Positions 48,204-60,480 of a stretch of DNA of 64,000 bases are shown piece after piece (within the stretch, counting starts at the first letter, position 1; every line of letters starts with the position of its first letter). Origin of the DNA: Cordia subcordata (Eukaryota; Streptophyta; Magnoliopsida; Boraginales; Cordiaceae); NCBI GenBank assembly GCA_028554755.1, contig JAPTOF010000001.1, positions 9,343,001-9,407,000 of the forward strand, read 5' to 3'. The position numbers and the translations under genes were made by a program. The notes beneath the pieces are model-generated. The model saw nothing but the letters and a program-made list of their open reading frames with translations, searched no databases and was not told the DNA's origin.

Positions 48204-51200
48204 CTACGGTGAACCGAACCTGGACAAAGCTGACTGGAACAAAGTTGAGAATTCCTCAGACGTACCCTGATCATCAGCTTTGATCTTTAGTTGGGCTTTA
48301 CAAGATGATGAGTTTATTATACATTCCACGAGATAGTTTGATGGCGCCTCTGCCTTTTGTGCGAAGAAGAAGAACTTGAAGTTTGGAGCCTGACCGCCTG
48401 AAGCTATACAGTGGATGGAATCGGTTTGCATGTGCCGAATAAGGTTTTGAGGGGTCTTCAATGCTGCCACGCCCTCAGGGTTTACAGATATATCCTGGTG
48501 AAAGAAAGAACCAAAATTATTCTGCAAGATCATTCACTTTATAGAGGCGCTAAAACATTACGCAATCATTTGTTGATCACACAGAATATATTTGATTGAA
48601 CAGAGCTAGGATGGCAAATGCAGAAGCCACAGCGTTAAAAACCAGTCCATATTTAAATGCAACATTCAACTTTATTTGCCATGAGACGAGAACATACAGA
48701 ATGAAAGTATGATGCTTTCCCAGAACCATAGGTACCAGTTCTATAAACCAAAAGATAAGAAGCTCCTGACTTCCATAGTAAGCACATAGTAATCGTTATA
48801 TCTAATATTGGTTCCTTAAATTCAATGAAGTGGTGTTTTGCCCAGCGATCCTTCCAACTAATGGGTTAGCGTGTAGTTGATGAACGCCAAAGTCAACTTC
48901 TACATCCCATAAAGACATAAATGGACATTTTCATAACCCAAGTCTGAAGACATTGGATTATGAGTATGCACAAGTATATGCATGATTCTAAGGATGGAAG
49001 CAGATAGTACAAAAGTAGGAAGCATGAGCAGCGAAAGAGCTACAGAAGTGCAAATAGGGAAAGGCACATAATTCATCTCAACATAAATCACAGTGGCAGC
49101 CCCTATTATCTTGACATTGTTTTCACACTCTCTTCCCCCACCCTTTCTATCCTGGGGCACCAAGGCTGAAAGAAGAAAAGATTTGAGTGTCCTTAGCTTG
49201 GCCATTTACATGAAACAAAAATTATAAAGCAAGTAAAAGAATATTAGCTCAGGAAGCAAACCTGAGATACTGATATTGGTAATTGGCGCCATTTCTGCTG
49301 AAAAGTGCTTGGATCTAGAATAGCTTTAGCATTAAGCTTCAATGGAGGTGGGGCTGGAGCAGAACTTGCTGTAACCGGCACTCCTAGACCCAGCAAATCA
49401 TCAATTGCGAAGCTACTTGCTTGTGCATTTGCTGGAGATGGTTGGTCTAGAGATACTAGATCTGATTGAGGCTGTGAAGTAGCCACAGCCATAGAACTAG
49501 TTAATGCAGGAGCACCATACGCAGAGCCATTATTGCTCAGACCCCCATTTTCTTCCTTCTCTGAAGTACTAAGAAGCAAATCTCTGTCATTTGCCTCAAC
49601 TCTAGGCAGTGATGCAACTTTATCACCAGAATCTGTCCCAATAGACAAATTTCCGAGTTCCTCTGAGAAAGCAAATGGTCCTCTATGTTCCTTGTCAGTG
49701 AACATATAAGAAGGCTGCAAGATTTGACCAACAGTTCAGTTAAACTCTTGCAAAATGAAGAACCCTTTTTACAATCAGATAGTGACATTAAAAATTAGAG
49801 CAAACCAGTTTTCAATTTACAGTTTCCTCACAAACAAATTTTTAAGTTGTGAATAATATATTGACCAATTGAAATGCTCTTTGATTTTTACAATGATACA
49901 ACATAATTCAAACATGAAAGAAATAACACACATTTTCCACACAGAAATATTGAATGCAAGTTTTTGATATACAGCAACGTATATTCTTATGTATGAGAAT
50001 GTCCCCCTTTAAGAACATACTTTATGATGCAGAAATTTGAGGGCCATAAATCAAGTTGAGGCCTCAAGAAACTAAGGAATAGAATTTGAGATACCTTCTG
50101 GTACACGACAGATAGACTGTTAAACTCATCAAATATGCGATCTTTAATTTCACTACTTTGTGTGTCAGCAAAGACGGAAACGGCTTGCTTAGGCGGATTC
50201 ACCACTCGTTCAGCTATGGATACATTATATTGCAGAAGCCTATAATAGAATAACGCCCTATCATGGACATCCTGCATCAACCATAAAGCTTTATGATGTG
50301 CAAAAACAAAATACCAAAAGCACAAAATAATCTTCAAAATAAGATCTTTGAACAAAGAGAGGAATTAAGTAGATTAGCAAGACCTGATGGAAATCCGCAA
50401 GACCTGCGGCAAAAGCAGCGCCTAGGGCTTTCTGGGTCTCTGGTGGTCGTCTAAGGAAACACTTCATTACTGCAGTAAGAAGATGCAGACGAACCTGCAG
50501 AGGGTGTACAAGATGATTATCTACATCGACTTGATAGATATTACAGGCACCAGCTCCGACTTGGTTCCCGAGTACAAGAATTTAACTTAATACGAAAGGA
50601 TGGGAAACATTTAAAGAACATATTGAAAACAATGTAGAAATAATAAAGCCCCATCAGGCCCAGGTTAAAAATGCACATGTAGAGAATTGCATTAGAGAAA
50701 CCCACATTCACAAAAGCTGGGATTCCTATCTTTTGGAAATCGTGAGGTATTCCAAGTTTTGAACCTTAAAGCAAACACAGAATTGAGGGGCCAAAAACTC
50801 ATTGAGATCATGTTTGTGGCCTAAATGTGCTCCCAACATGCTGGGCCAAATCCAGCCTAACAAACACCGAAATAATAAATAGAATGCAATTCCATTAACA
50901 TGTAAGAAAGAAGTAGTCCATGCAGAAAATTTAAACCGGATCAATGCATTGATGTTCACAAATTCTTTTAAAGGCACAAGCTTCTTCCCCAATGAGGGAA
51001 TAGCACATGGGTAAAAATTAGGGAAGTTTAGTTCTGAGCTCAAATTAAAGGGCATTTGCAACAAAAGGTGAGAGAAACATTCTAAAAAGAATACAAGTAC
51101 ATGACCTCTCCATCCAACCATTAGCTGTGAAAAGTTCCTCCAGATATAGGCTATTGTCTCACAAATCCCAAAGACATTGATTCACCTTATGAGCGCTACT

Positions 51201-54200
51201 TAGCTTATGTGGAAGGCCCTGATTGAAGCTTTTCCCAATTATTTAGCATTGTGTGAAATATTCCATTATCATCATCTTTGGAATTCCATGGTTATTACAT
51301 TGTTAAATTTAGTTTCTTTCACTATACCCATACAAGACCTCTGTACAAAATATTCCAAAAATGCATTGTCATTCATGTGTGCAAAATTAGTAGAATCACG
51401 AGGATGATCAAAAAAATGGTTAAGAAATTCAAGAGAGAAGAATGTAAAGTGTGGCTTAGATACTCGAAAATTAGATAAATGGAAGGAAGAAAACGTCTAG
51501 TGTGAAATCAAATATAAGAAGACGTGGAGAAGGGCAAGAAAGCTCTACACATTACCCCAGCTGAGTGCTCTTCTTCCCAGTTCTCTATGAGACTTTCTAG
51601 AATATAAGGAGCGTCCTGCATGTCTTGGGCATACTCCCCTAGCATCCAAATAAGAGCTGCTTTGGCTTTGGGTTCCTGAACATTCTTGCTGCTAATATTC
51701 CCAACTACTGCTATACAATCATGGCTCCACTGGGGATATTTTCTGAGAAGATCTTTCACAAGCACCTACATTTACAAACTCTAATTTGCATTAGTGTTGC
51801 CAAGAATTGTGAGAATATACTGTTCTTTTAAAGGAAAAACAAAAATAGAAAATCATACTGGAAGTTGGGATCACATTCTGGATTAAACAATCACAAGCAT
51901 CTGCCATGAAATGAAATACTCACAAGAGTTTCAGCAGTCACATGGTCCTTTTCCATTTCTAGAAACTGAAGCAGCCTATCAACAATAGCATTTACATCAT
52001 ACTGCTGTAATGCTATCTTACCAACAGCCCTAATTGACTCTCTTGCAATAGGAATATCAACATTTGCAGCATATTCACAAAGTTCAGTCACTGAAATAGA
52101 TCCAAAAAGGTCATGCATAAGTAAAACTGCAAAATTGTTATGGAATGAGAACCCTGTGATCATAGATTTGATCACAAACTTTATAACACAACTCCCGCAA
52201 ATTCAAGTGCATATCATGATACTCACCTATCTCGTAAGTGTTGCTCTCGTTTGCCACTGCCGTTAACATATCCAGCTTCAATTTTTTGACATAAAAGGGT
52301 TCATTATACTGGCAATAGAAGTGCTTGTAGTCTGAAGAGAAAATAAAGGGTGCACGCATCACTAGCAAATGTAGATGGCTTAATACTGCATATGATTGCT
52401 CCGGACTACCAGAGCTCACTTGTGTAAGCAGAGGGGCTTTGATGCGTTCATAGACCTGGAAAAGAAGAAGCAAAAAGCTCTATATTGTAGCTCTAGGTAT
52501 TTGGAAATTTGTTTGTCAATCATGTGAACAGACACAAATTAATCAATTATTTCCAAAAGGAAAAATCAATAAATAAACCACCCCATTCTAACAATAACAA
52601 GAAGCCATTTTACATAGTGAGAACAATCTTTATCTGTAAAACAGCTGAAAATAGTTGCACATAAGGATGGCCCACTACTGATTATAATACTAAATTATCC
52701 CATACAACAAGATAAACATGTTATCGAAGACAGATTAGATCCAAAATATAAACAAAAAGATTTTGAAGTTCCGATGGCTGACCTACACTAGGGCAGAAAG
52801 GGGTAATGGCCCCCTTACAGTTTTTCATATTTTTGTTTTTAGCCCCTTTGTTTATATAGAAGTACCCTGATATGATACATATTGGTTCCCGTCAAAATAT
52901 TCAAAATTTCTCTCAGATTTCTCACTTGGTCTCTGAAGAAATATTTTCCATCCCTGCCTGTCTAGTTAGCATACAGGCAAATGAGAATATTTCCTGCATA
53001 CTATGGTTTAGATGGAGTGTAACAAGAGGATAAATCTAAGGAACGATGTCATCTGTTTGTACATAGCACAGGAGAGGGGGATTAATCCATTATCTTCAAC
53101 ATGGTATGGCATGGCTATGCTTTACATGGAGTATAACAAGAGGATGAAGCTCAGGATATCATCTTTCGTACATAGCAATGTGAGAGGATGATTGATCCAT
53201 GACCTTTGACTTGGTATGCCATGGTCATGCTGTAGGGCCATCAAGCCCCAAGTGAAGCTTAGAAATAATCTCATATGCAACCTGATGCTTAACAGTACTT
53301 TGCAAACAATTAGGCATTTAACAACTGTGTATGGCAATCAATTTCCAGGTTAATGCACAAACTTCTAAACATGGCAATCAATTTTCAGGTTAATGCACAA
53401 ACTTCTAAACATATTTATCAACAGATTATACCTTCTGAATCATACTTGTCAAAAGGTTCTCAGAACAAACACTGCAGTAAATTGTTCTCTTTGTAAGCTA
53501 TGCATTTTTTTTCTTTTCTTTCTCCCCCTTTATTTCTCAGCCTTTCTACCTAAATTAACACGACTAAAACCAGAAAGCTTGCTTTTCTACCAAAGCTTAA
53601 AATATGGTTATTTTACACTAGGCATTGATTGGAAACTCTTTCTCAAGGAAGCATCATTTACATGTCCAACTTGCTGCGTTTAAAGCTATTTTACCCCACA
53701 AGGTTTGGCCTCTTGTCTAAAAAGAACTTCACAGGACAACAGAGACTTCTGAAAGAGCCAGTAAATGCTACAACTGTCAAGTTACTAAGAAGGCAAAACA
53801 CAAGGATATACCGCTTCAAAAGGTAGAAGGATTTCAAGGAATTAAAACTCAAATCAACAGCTCTCAGCATATATTGAAGATATTGTTGACAATTTATCAA
53901 TAAAGAAGACAACTTATTGTCATTGCAAAATAATGAACTTTTGCTGTGACAGGTAATGTTACCTCAGCAGTTCAGTTAGATGTAACACTATATGTCCAAA
54001 TATCAAATGTTATCAAGAATAGACAAAAATCAATTCCATCATAATCAAGAATAAAGAAAATGATTAATTAGAGGATGGGGGAAGGGAAGAAAGGCACCTG
54101 CTGATGGACATCAGTCATGGACAACGTCAATTGTAGAAACACCTTAATCGTTGCCAAGACAACAGCACCATTTGCATGTTGAAGTCTATCTTCAAGTAGA

Positions 54201-55593
54201 TCCATGATGTCAAATATCTCATTGCTGTCTGCGGGCACATACTTAGAGACTAACTCAAGAACAGTACACTGTGCCCATTCACTGAATTGTTTAATCCTGC
54301 ATGCGATCATGTCTGAAATTAATTAATTTCTCCACAACTAATAATTTGGATTGACTTTTTTAAAAAAAACGCTTTTTTCTATGACTTTTGAGAAAAGTGA
54401 TTCTTTTAGAAGCTAAAAATTTCTGGCTTCTAGAAAAAGCTAAATTGAGCTTTGTCTCCAGAGTTGCAGCTTTTCCTGAAATCTAATCCAAATACTTATT
54501 GCAAAAGAATATGTGTCTTTTCAGGAAAAAAGTGCTTTTCCATGGGAAAAAGCAATTCAAACAGGCCCTGAGTTAATTAGCACACGAAGAATTTTCTGGC
54601 AGTACACTTGAAGGTGCAGAATTTTCTGACGGTACACTTGAAGAGGGGAAAAACTCATTATCTAAGGAATAAATCGGTTTTTGTTTCTCAATCTAAATTT
54701 AATAACCCATATGTGTTCCAATACTCAGAACAACAATAGTGAAAGGCACAAACTGGAATTGACAGAATCCAACAGTGGATAAGAATTCCCGCTGGGATGT
54801 AATTCCAGGTGCCATGATTATATCACAATTTCAACATTCTCATTTCAAGTCATTTTCAGAACCATCAAATTCATCAATGGAGTTTGAGGATGGCATTTTT
54901 TTATTTTGGCATGCAAATTGCAATGGACTTAATCCCCAATTCAGCATGATATCAGCAATTATAAACTTTAAGTACTTAGATCAAAGTCCATTCTCCCATC
55001 ACAGACGCCCAAAAAAGTCCTGCCGATGAGGAAGTAGCAACTGAAACCTGGTTCTTCTATCATTCATTTTCCTGAACCTATTCATGCTAGATTCCCAAAT
55101 TTCACACATATTTTCTCACATATTCCTCTATATCAACATCTTATCTCAACAGAAATAGCAGTGGTAAAAATGGCACCAAATCAAAAGCATGAAACTGAAT
55201 ATTGGAAAACAAGTTAGAGTGTGTTTTTACATTAGGTCATTTTTCTTAATGCAAAAGGCAAGAAATCAGAAAACTTTGCAGTATGGTGTTCATCTCTGCC
55301 AATATCAGGAACACCTGGTTTTCCCCATTATAGCTCAAAATAGGATAAACAGAGCAACATGTCTCATGATATGTATAGAGTACACTGAATGTACAGAAGT
55401 GGCTATTCGTGTTTCTTAGCCTTCATAATGGCTTCACTGATATTACCTAAGAATCCACCTCAAATTCATCAATCGGGCTTTTGATTCCATCATTGATGAT
55501 TGCATTGTGAAACTTCTTTATATATATATATATGCTTTTAAAAAGGTCAAATCTTTTATTGATTCCATCATTGATGATTGCATTGTGAAACTT

Positions 55594-55650
<57 letters not shown>

Positions 55651-55709
55651 CTTTTAAAAAGGTCAAATTTTTATTGACTCCACCATTGATGATTGCGTTG
55701 TGAAACTCC

Positions 55710-55764
<55 letters not shown>

Positions 55765-58700
55765 TTTTGAAAAGGTCAAATCTTTTATTGATTCCACCAT
55801 TGATGATTGCGTTGCAAAACTTCTTTCTTCTTTTTTTTAAATTAAACTGGATTATTATTAAATGAAAAAAGAGAAAAATCTTTGTACACATCTGTTACCT
55901 GAAAACTAGAAAGAGAAAGAGAGAAAGAAGAGAGAGAAGAGCATCTTATTATTGTTATAAAAAACAGTTACAAGTATAGCATTTATAGGTGATAGTCAGC
56001 CACTATAACTAACTAACTAACACTAGTACACAGCTGTACTTATTATCACCAGTAGTACAAATAGTACACTTTGATAACCTATATAATCTATTACATAGCT
56101 ATTCCCTTATCATTACCTTATTGCAGAAAAAAGAATTAGCAAAATCCAACCCAAATTTATCATAATTGATCCCCTCTTACCAAGATCACAGAATGTTCTT
56201 GTAAATTATATTCATATTTTTTGATGATTTCAGGTTGAAGAAAGAGATGACAATGTCTCATAACACAAATTGAACTTAAGAAAAAAAGATCCTTCAACTG
56301 CAAACTACAGCAACAAGTGATCAAGATGATGAACCAAAAACCAGTTATCGCCTGTTTGTACAGGTGTTTAAGTACAGCATCAGAAACAAGATGATACTTG
56401 GAAAACACATCTTTCATCTTTTAGCAGCATTTTCATAAAGAAAATATCCAGAAGGCACCCCCAAGTTAAGCGGTTACTAAAAACACCTTATCCCAGAAAA
56501 TTAGGAAAATATGCATTTAAGATTATGCCAATCCACAACTGCTAACAAACCAACCCATGTATTTCCATAAATATATAATATCCTTATAATGACTCCAGCA
56601 CATACTGTACCTGTTTAGAAGGTAATATATAATTGGCTTGCTTAGCAAGGCTTCTCTCTCTCTTGATGCTTCCTCAGATTTACTTGCTTCCAAACTCCAG
56701 ATCTCTTGCAAGGAACATAAACAGTTTGCAACAACCTGACAAACAAGAAGCCCCAATTCTCTACTTATAAGCGAGCATCTCATATATTATCCAAGAATAC
56801 AGTAAGATATGATATTTTCAGAAAGCTACATAGCTATACACTAGTAATATAATCACTGTAACACATATATACACTAGTAATATAATTGAAATTCTATGGT
56901 TTTTTCTTAATGTAAAGGTAAAAGGGAACTTAGATTTGCTAGATATATCTATCACACTAGCCTATAGAATACAAAATCACATTTGGAGTAGAGGATAAGA
57001 GAAACATGCAAAAGAGTGTCAAACATCTCATAAGAAAGGCATCAAACATGATAACTTGAGATGTAGAAGTGAACTGAAACTATATCTTACCTGCCAACAG
57101 AAAATTGTGAATCCTCGGCATGCACTTAATCATGTAACCAAATAAATCAAACAAGCTATACTTCTACATCCCAAATTGAATGCCATACTTCCCTTTTTGG
57201 GCAATTCCAAAATAACATTCACTTTCCATTAATAGGATCTTCGTTTTGTTATTACGATAAAGTAGTACAATGAATATCCTTTGGTAGAAAGCTCTTTCTC
57301 CCCATTTTTGACTCCTAATTCTTAAGAATTCAAAAGATCTTGCCTAACCCACTATAAACTTCACTTGACATATTATATTGTAATTTTAACTTTATCCTAG
57401 ACTGTGCACCAAAATATAACCACAACTTCAATTTAGACCTCGTACTCAATTTAGGTTTGCAGGAGCACACCATGGCAATGTATTTCTTGAGTTCTTCTCT
57501 CAATGTCAAATGATTAAGTTATCATCTCCAGAGCTGACCCTTCTATCTACACATGCAAGTTCTTTTGTCCACTGACATTACATTATGACATAATCAATCT
57601 TCCTCAAGAAATCTGCACCAAGCCAAACAATGACATTCAATTCAGGATCAGGGAGTACAATGTATTGAATTCATAGTCCCTTTAACTTCTCTCATTCTAA
57701 ACTGATTAAATTTTCATCTCAGCATTGGCCCATCCATCTATGCATGCTATCTCCTACAATATCAAATAATATTGAGGTGGAGGCAGGAAGCTGATAGCTA
57801 AGGAATGTGCTTTTCATTTCACATCCAATAAAAAGGCCAGATAATCTAAAGAATTTATGGAAATTTCATTAGCTGAACTGTGGCAGTTATCCTGACCCAG
57901 AAACAAGCAGGTTCCTGACCCGTTGTAATAATTGCTTCATGATTCTATTATTTATTTATGCCATGCAAGTAACATCTCTAATTCTTTTTTCCTATAATTA
58001 CTTCATGATCCTGACTGCTGCAAGGTTATGAATCTTGGTTTAATGATTATTTCCATGTATAATAATAATATCAAGAAGTAGTAACTTAACACTGTAATGC
58101 AAATTAATGCATTATAAACAATAGGAAAGCTAGTCCCTTAAATTGGAGCACTACTTCTTGCTAGCCGCTACCCTTTCACTCCCTCCTAATCATTATCATA
58201 ATTCCTTATAAAAGTGTATTGCACGTTTATAACCTACTACTCCCGAAAGTAGAACACTGCAAAGAAGTGAATTTCCAAAATAAAGAAAGAAAGAATCACA
58301 ACTATGATAACAGCCTCACCTGAGTATCTGGATCGTTAAGCATCAAATGCTTAAGCATGGCCGGAAAATCTGCATCCACACAAGTAGAAGCTGAGATATG
58401 ATACAACTTCAGAACTCCTACTGCAGCAACCATTCTTACATAACTATTGGAATCTTTCAACCCAGAACCCAATGGTCCGACCAAGTACTCCACCAAATTG
58501 GCAACACGAAGAGAACATAAACTCCTCAATGCCAAACCCCGAATCATGGGGTCTTCATCCTTACAGTCTCTTTGAAGAAAATTAATAGTCAAAAGTGCAA
58601 GATCTGGGTTGTGTTTCGCATAATTTCCAACATACAGATAACACATCTTCTTGAGCACAATATCAGAAGTCGCTGAGCACATCACCATTTCACTGAAAAC

Positions 58701-60480
58701 TGACGACACGTCAATCCCAATTGTCATGTATGAGATAACCTTCTTGAATAGCTCCCTCTTCGCATCATCAGTCCCTGGCGCTCGGCTCCCAGCCAGCTGC
58801 CGAAGCTGCACTTTGAGATCGGAAACTTCTCCTTTTCTGATCAAACCAAATATAGAGTTAGGCCCTGTAAAACTATTACCATTCACCATAGTCTTGTTTT
58901 ACACATAAGAGAAGGAGAGAGAAATGTCCATTATTTTCATGTTATATAATGTCTTAATACATCTTAGCAAAGAGTACAAATGCTGAAAAACAAATAATTA
59001 AGTATAACTCTCATTGCAGAATCATTAATAGAAGATAAACTTGAAAATTCACCTTTTCCTTTGTATTGACCTTTGGCTCAGTTAGTAAGATTACAGAAGT
59101 ACGCATTCGCACCAAGAAAGGCCATATTTGTGATACTTATGTGACTTTCATTTAGTCAATTCAGACATTTCAACCTCTTAAAGCAGAGATCAAATCCTTT
59201 TTCCATCAAATTAAAGATCTTTTCAGCTATATATAATTCAATTGAAACATCAATCTCCTAAGCTTATAAATGCATCGTACACACACACACATTCATATAA
59301 AACCCCACATATATAGAGATACTTAAGTGAATCAGCTTCCTTTGAGCCAATGTTTAGTGTGTTTGGAATGATCTTATTGTAAGATGCTTATTCTATTAAA
59401 ATTTAGATATATCTTATAAGATTTAAGATATTTTATCACATGTACCATTCATTCTACCATTCATTCTATAGTTGTAAAAAATAAGATAGGAGGGATTGCT
59501 TATTTCTTATAACATAAAAAGTATGGTTTTGGTTTGAATTTACATAAGATGCATGATAAAATTTCTTAAATCTTATAAGATTTACCCCTCATTTCAATAG
59601 AATAAGTATCTTAAAATAAGACTATAACAAACAGAGCAGTTGAACAATCTAGGGCTAATTTGGACTTGATTTTCTTAATTTTAAAAAAAGAAATGATTTT
59701 CTAATACATATTTACACACACATATACATACTCTTTTCATGATAAAAAGCCAATCCAGATGAACTTCCAACCAATTAAGCTAGAGGGTGTCTGAAAGTGC
59801 TTATTTGGGTGCTTATAAGCACCTGAAACAAAAACATCCTGGCACTAGCTTTCATATGCTTATAGACACCTAAAGAAACACTGCCAAACACCCTCCTACT
59901 CATGTTCCAAATTACTTCAGCTTTACAAAACTTCTGCTCAAGATTCAGGACTCAGTTTGAATTGGCCTTTTTTTTCCAAAAAACGCTTTTTTCTATAACT
60001 TCCGGGAAAAAATGTGGTTTTTTGAGAACCTGAAATATCTTGCTTATGCAAAAGCTAAATTTGAGCTTTTGTTTAGAATTTCAACTTCTTTCGGAAGCAA
60101 ATCCAAATTCTTATTGCAAAAAAAAAAATTGTGTTCTTTTTCCAGTTAAAAAAAAAGCACTTTTCATATGAAAAAAAAAAATTTCCAAAACAGTCGCTCA
60201 TACAGTTCCACATATACAACACAAAACTTATCAACGAGGTCATTGCGTTGATCCACAATCGGGGGCTGTTTTCCACAATCTCTTATCGAAATCTTTGTAT
60301 CTGACATCAAATTCTACTAGATTCAATCATTAATTAAAAATTTTATTTTTTCGAAATTAAACTCAAAATAAATAATAATAAAAAAATAGAGAGTGACAAA
60401 AGCAGAAATAGAAAAAAAAACAATTACCCGGATGGTTGAGATGGCGAAGGCGATCTCTGAGTTTGAGCTGGCGGAGCCAT
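48204..60480 (-). CDS. AP4B: AP-4 adaptor complex subunit beta
   Basis: Large beta subunit of the AP-4 adaptor, which works at the trans-Golgi network in vacuolar protein sorting. Eleven exons on the minus strand: 60480-60428, 58836-58320, 56735-56611, 54296-54098, 52455-52227, 52090-51924, 51765-51556, 50494-50384, 50271-50095, 49714-49262, 48494-48204, giving 843 residues, close to the roughly 840 of the Arabidopsis orthologue (At5g11490 as I recall it). The trunk is an adaptin HEAT/ARM solenoid ([19 protein letters not shown], then [20 protein letters not shown], then [20 protein letters not shown]). A Ser/Ala/Pro-rich hinge lies in exon 10, and the C-terminal ear with [14 protein letters not shown] and FKFFFFAQK segments in exons 10-11. 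The ATG exon [15 protein letters not shown] matches the family start, and its split Gly codon joins KGEVSDLK. An ORF with ATG at 58889 upstream of exon 2 is intronic. Confidence 0.93.
52980..53240 (+). repeat. Two diverged tandem units in AP-4 beta intron 4
   Basis: A unit of about 110 bases, with TGGAGTGTAACAAGAGGAT, ATGTCATCT and GGTATGGCATGGC landmarks near 53005-53115, recurs with substitutions at about 53116-53228. A separate tandem copy of about 43 bases (ATGGCAATCAATTT to CTTCTAAAC) lies at 53331-53412. Confidence 0.6.
54343..54569. repeat. MITE family 3, copy b (AP-4 beta intron 3)
   Basis: TTTGGATTGACTTTTTT at the left and AAAAGCAATTCAAACAGGCC at the right, with inner complementary blocks (TTCTAGAAAAAGC, AGAAGCTAAAAA). 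Non-coding insertion in an intron. Confidence 0.6.
55483..55825 (+). repeat. Minisatellite units each carrying a (TA)n tract (AP-4 beta intron 3)
   Basis: Four unit starts at 55483, 55561, 55676 and 55790 share GATTCCATCATTGATGATTG-type sequence, a (TA)n run and CTTTTAAAAAGGTCAAAT. Unit spacing of 78, 115 and 114 bases differs mainly in the length of the TA run. The fourth unit lacks the TA run. Long open frames across it are artefacts. Confidence 0.9.
59356..59637. repeat. MITE family 1, copy c (AP-4 beta intron 1)
   Basis: Starts AGTGTGTTTGGAATGATC and ends with AAGACTATAACAAACAGAGC, with internal complementary arms (ATCTTATAAGATTTAAGATA against TTTCTTAAATCTTATAAGAT). More diverged at the right end than the copies at 7656 and 9282. 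Confidence 0.7.
59951..60198. repeat. MITE family 3, copy c (AP-4 beta intron 1)
   Basis: Starts CTCAGTTTGAATTGGCC and ends with AAATTTCCAAAACAGTC, with internal AAAACGCTTTTTTCTA and AAAAAGCACTTTTCAT blocks in inverse order. Same family as 54343-54569, which shares CAAATTCTTATTGCAAAA-type sequence. Confidence 0.55.

Noticed and set aside
55568..55891. 107-codon frame with Tyr-Ile repeats
   Set aside because: Created by (TA)n tracts of the minisatellite in AP-4 beta intron 3.
58837..58889. Alternative AP-4 beta start at the ATG at 58889
   Set aside because: The first 18 codons do not resemble the family, while the exon at 60480-60428 gives the expected Pro/Ser-rich start and a correct split Gly codon.
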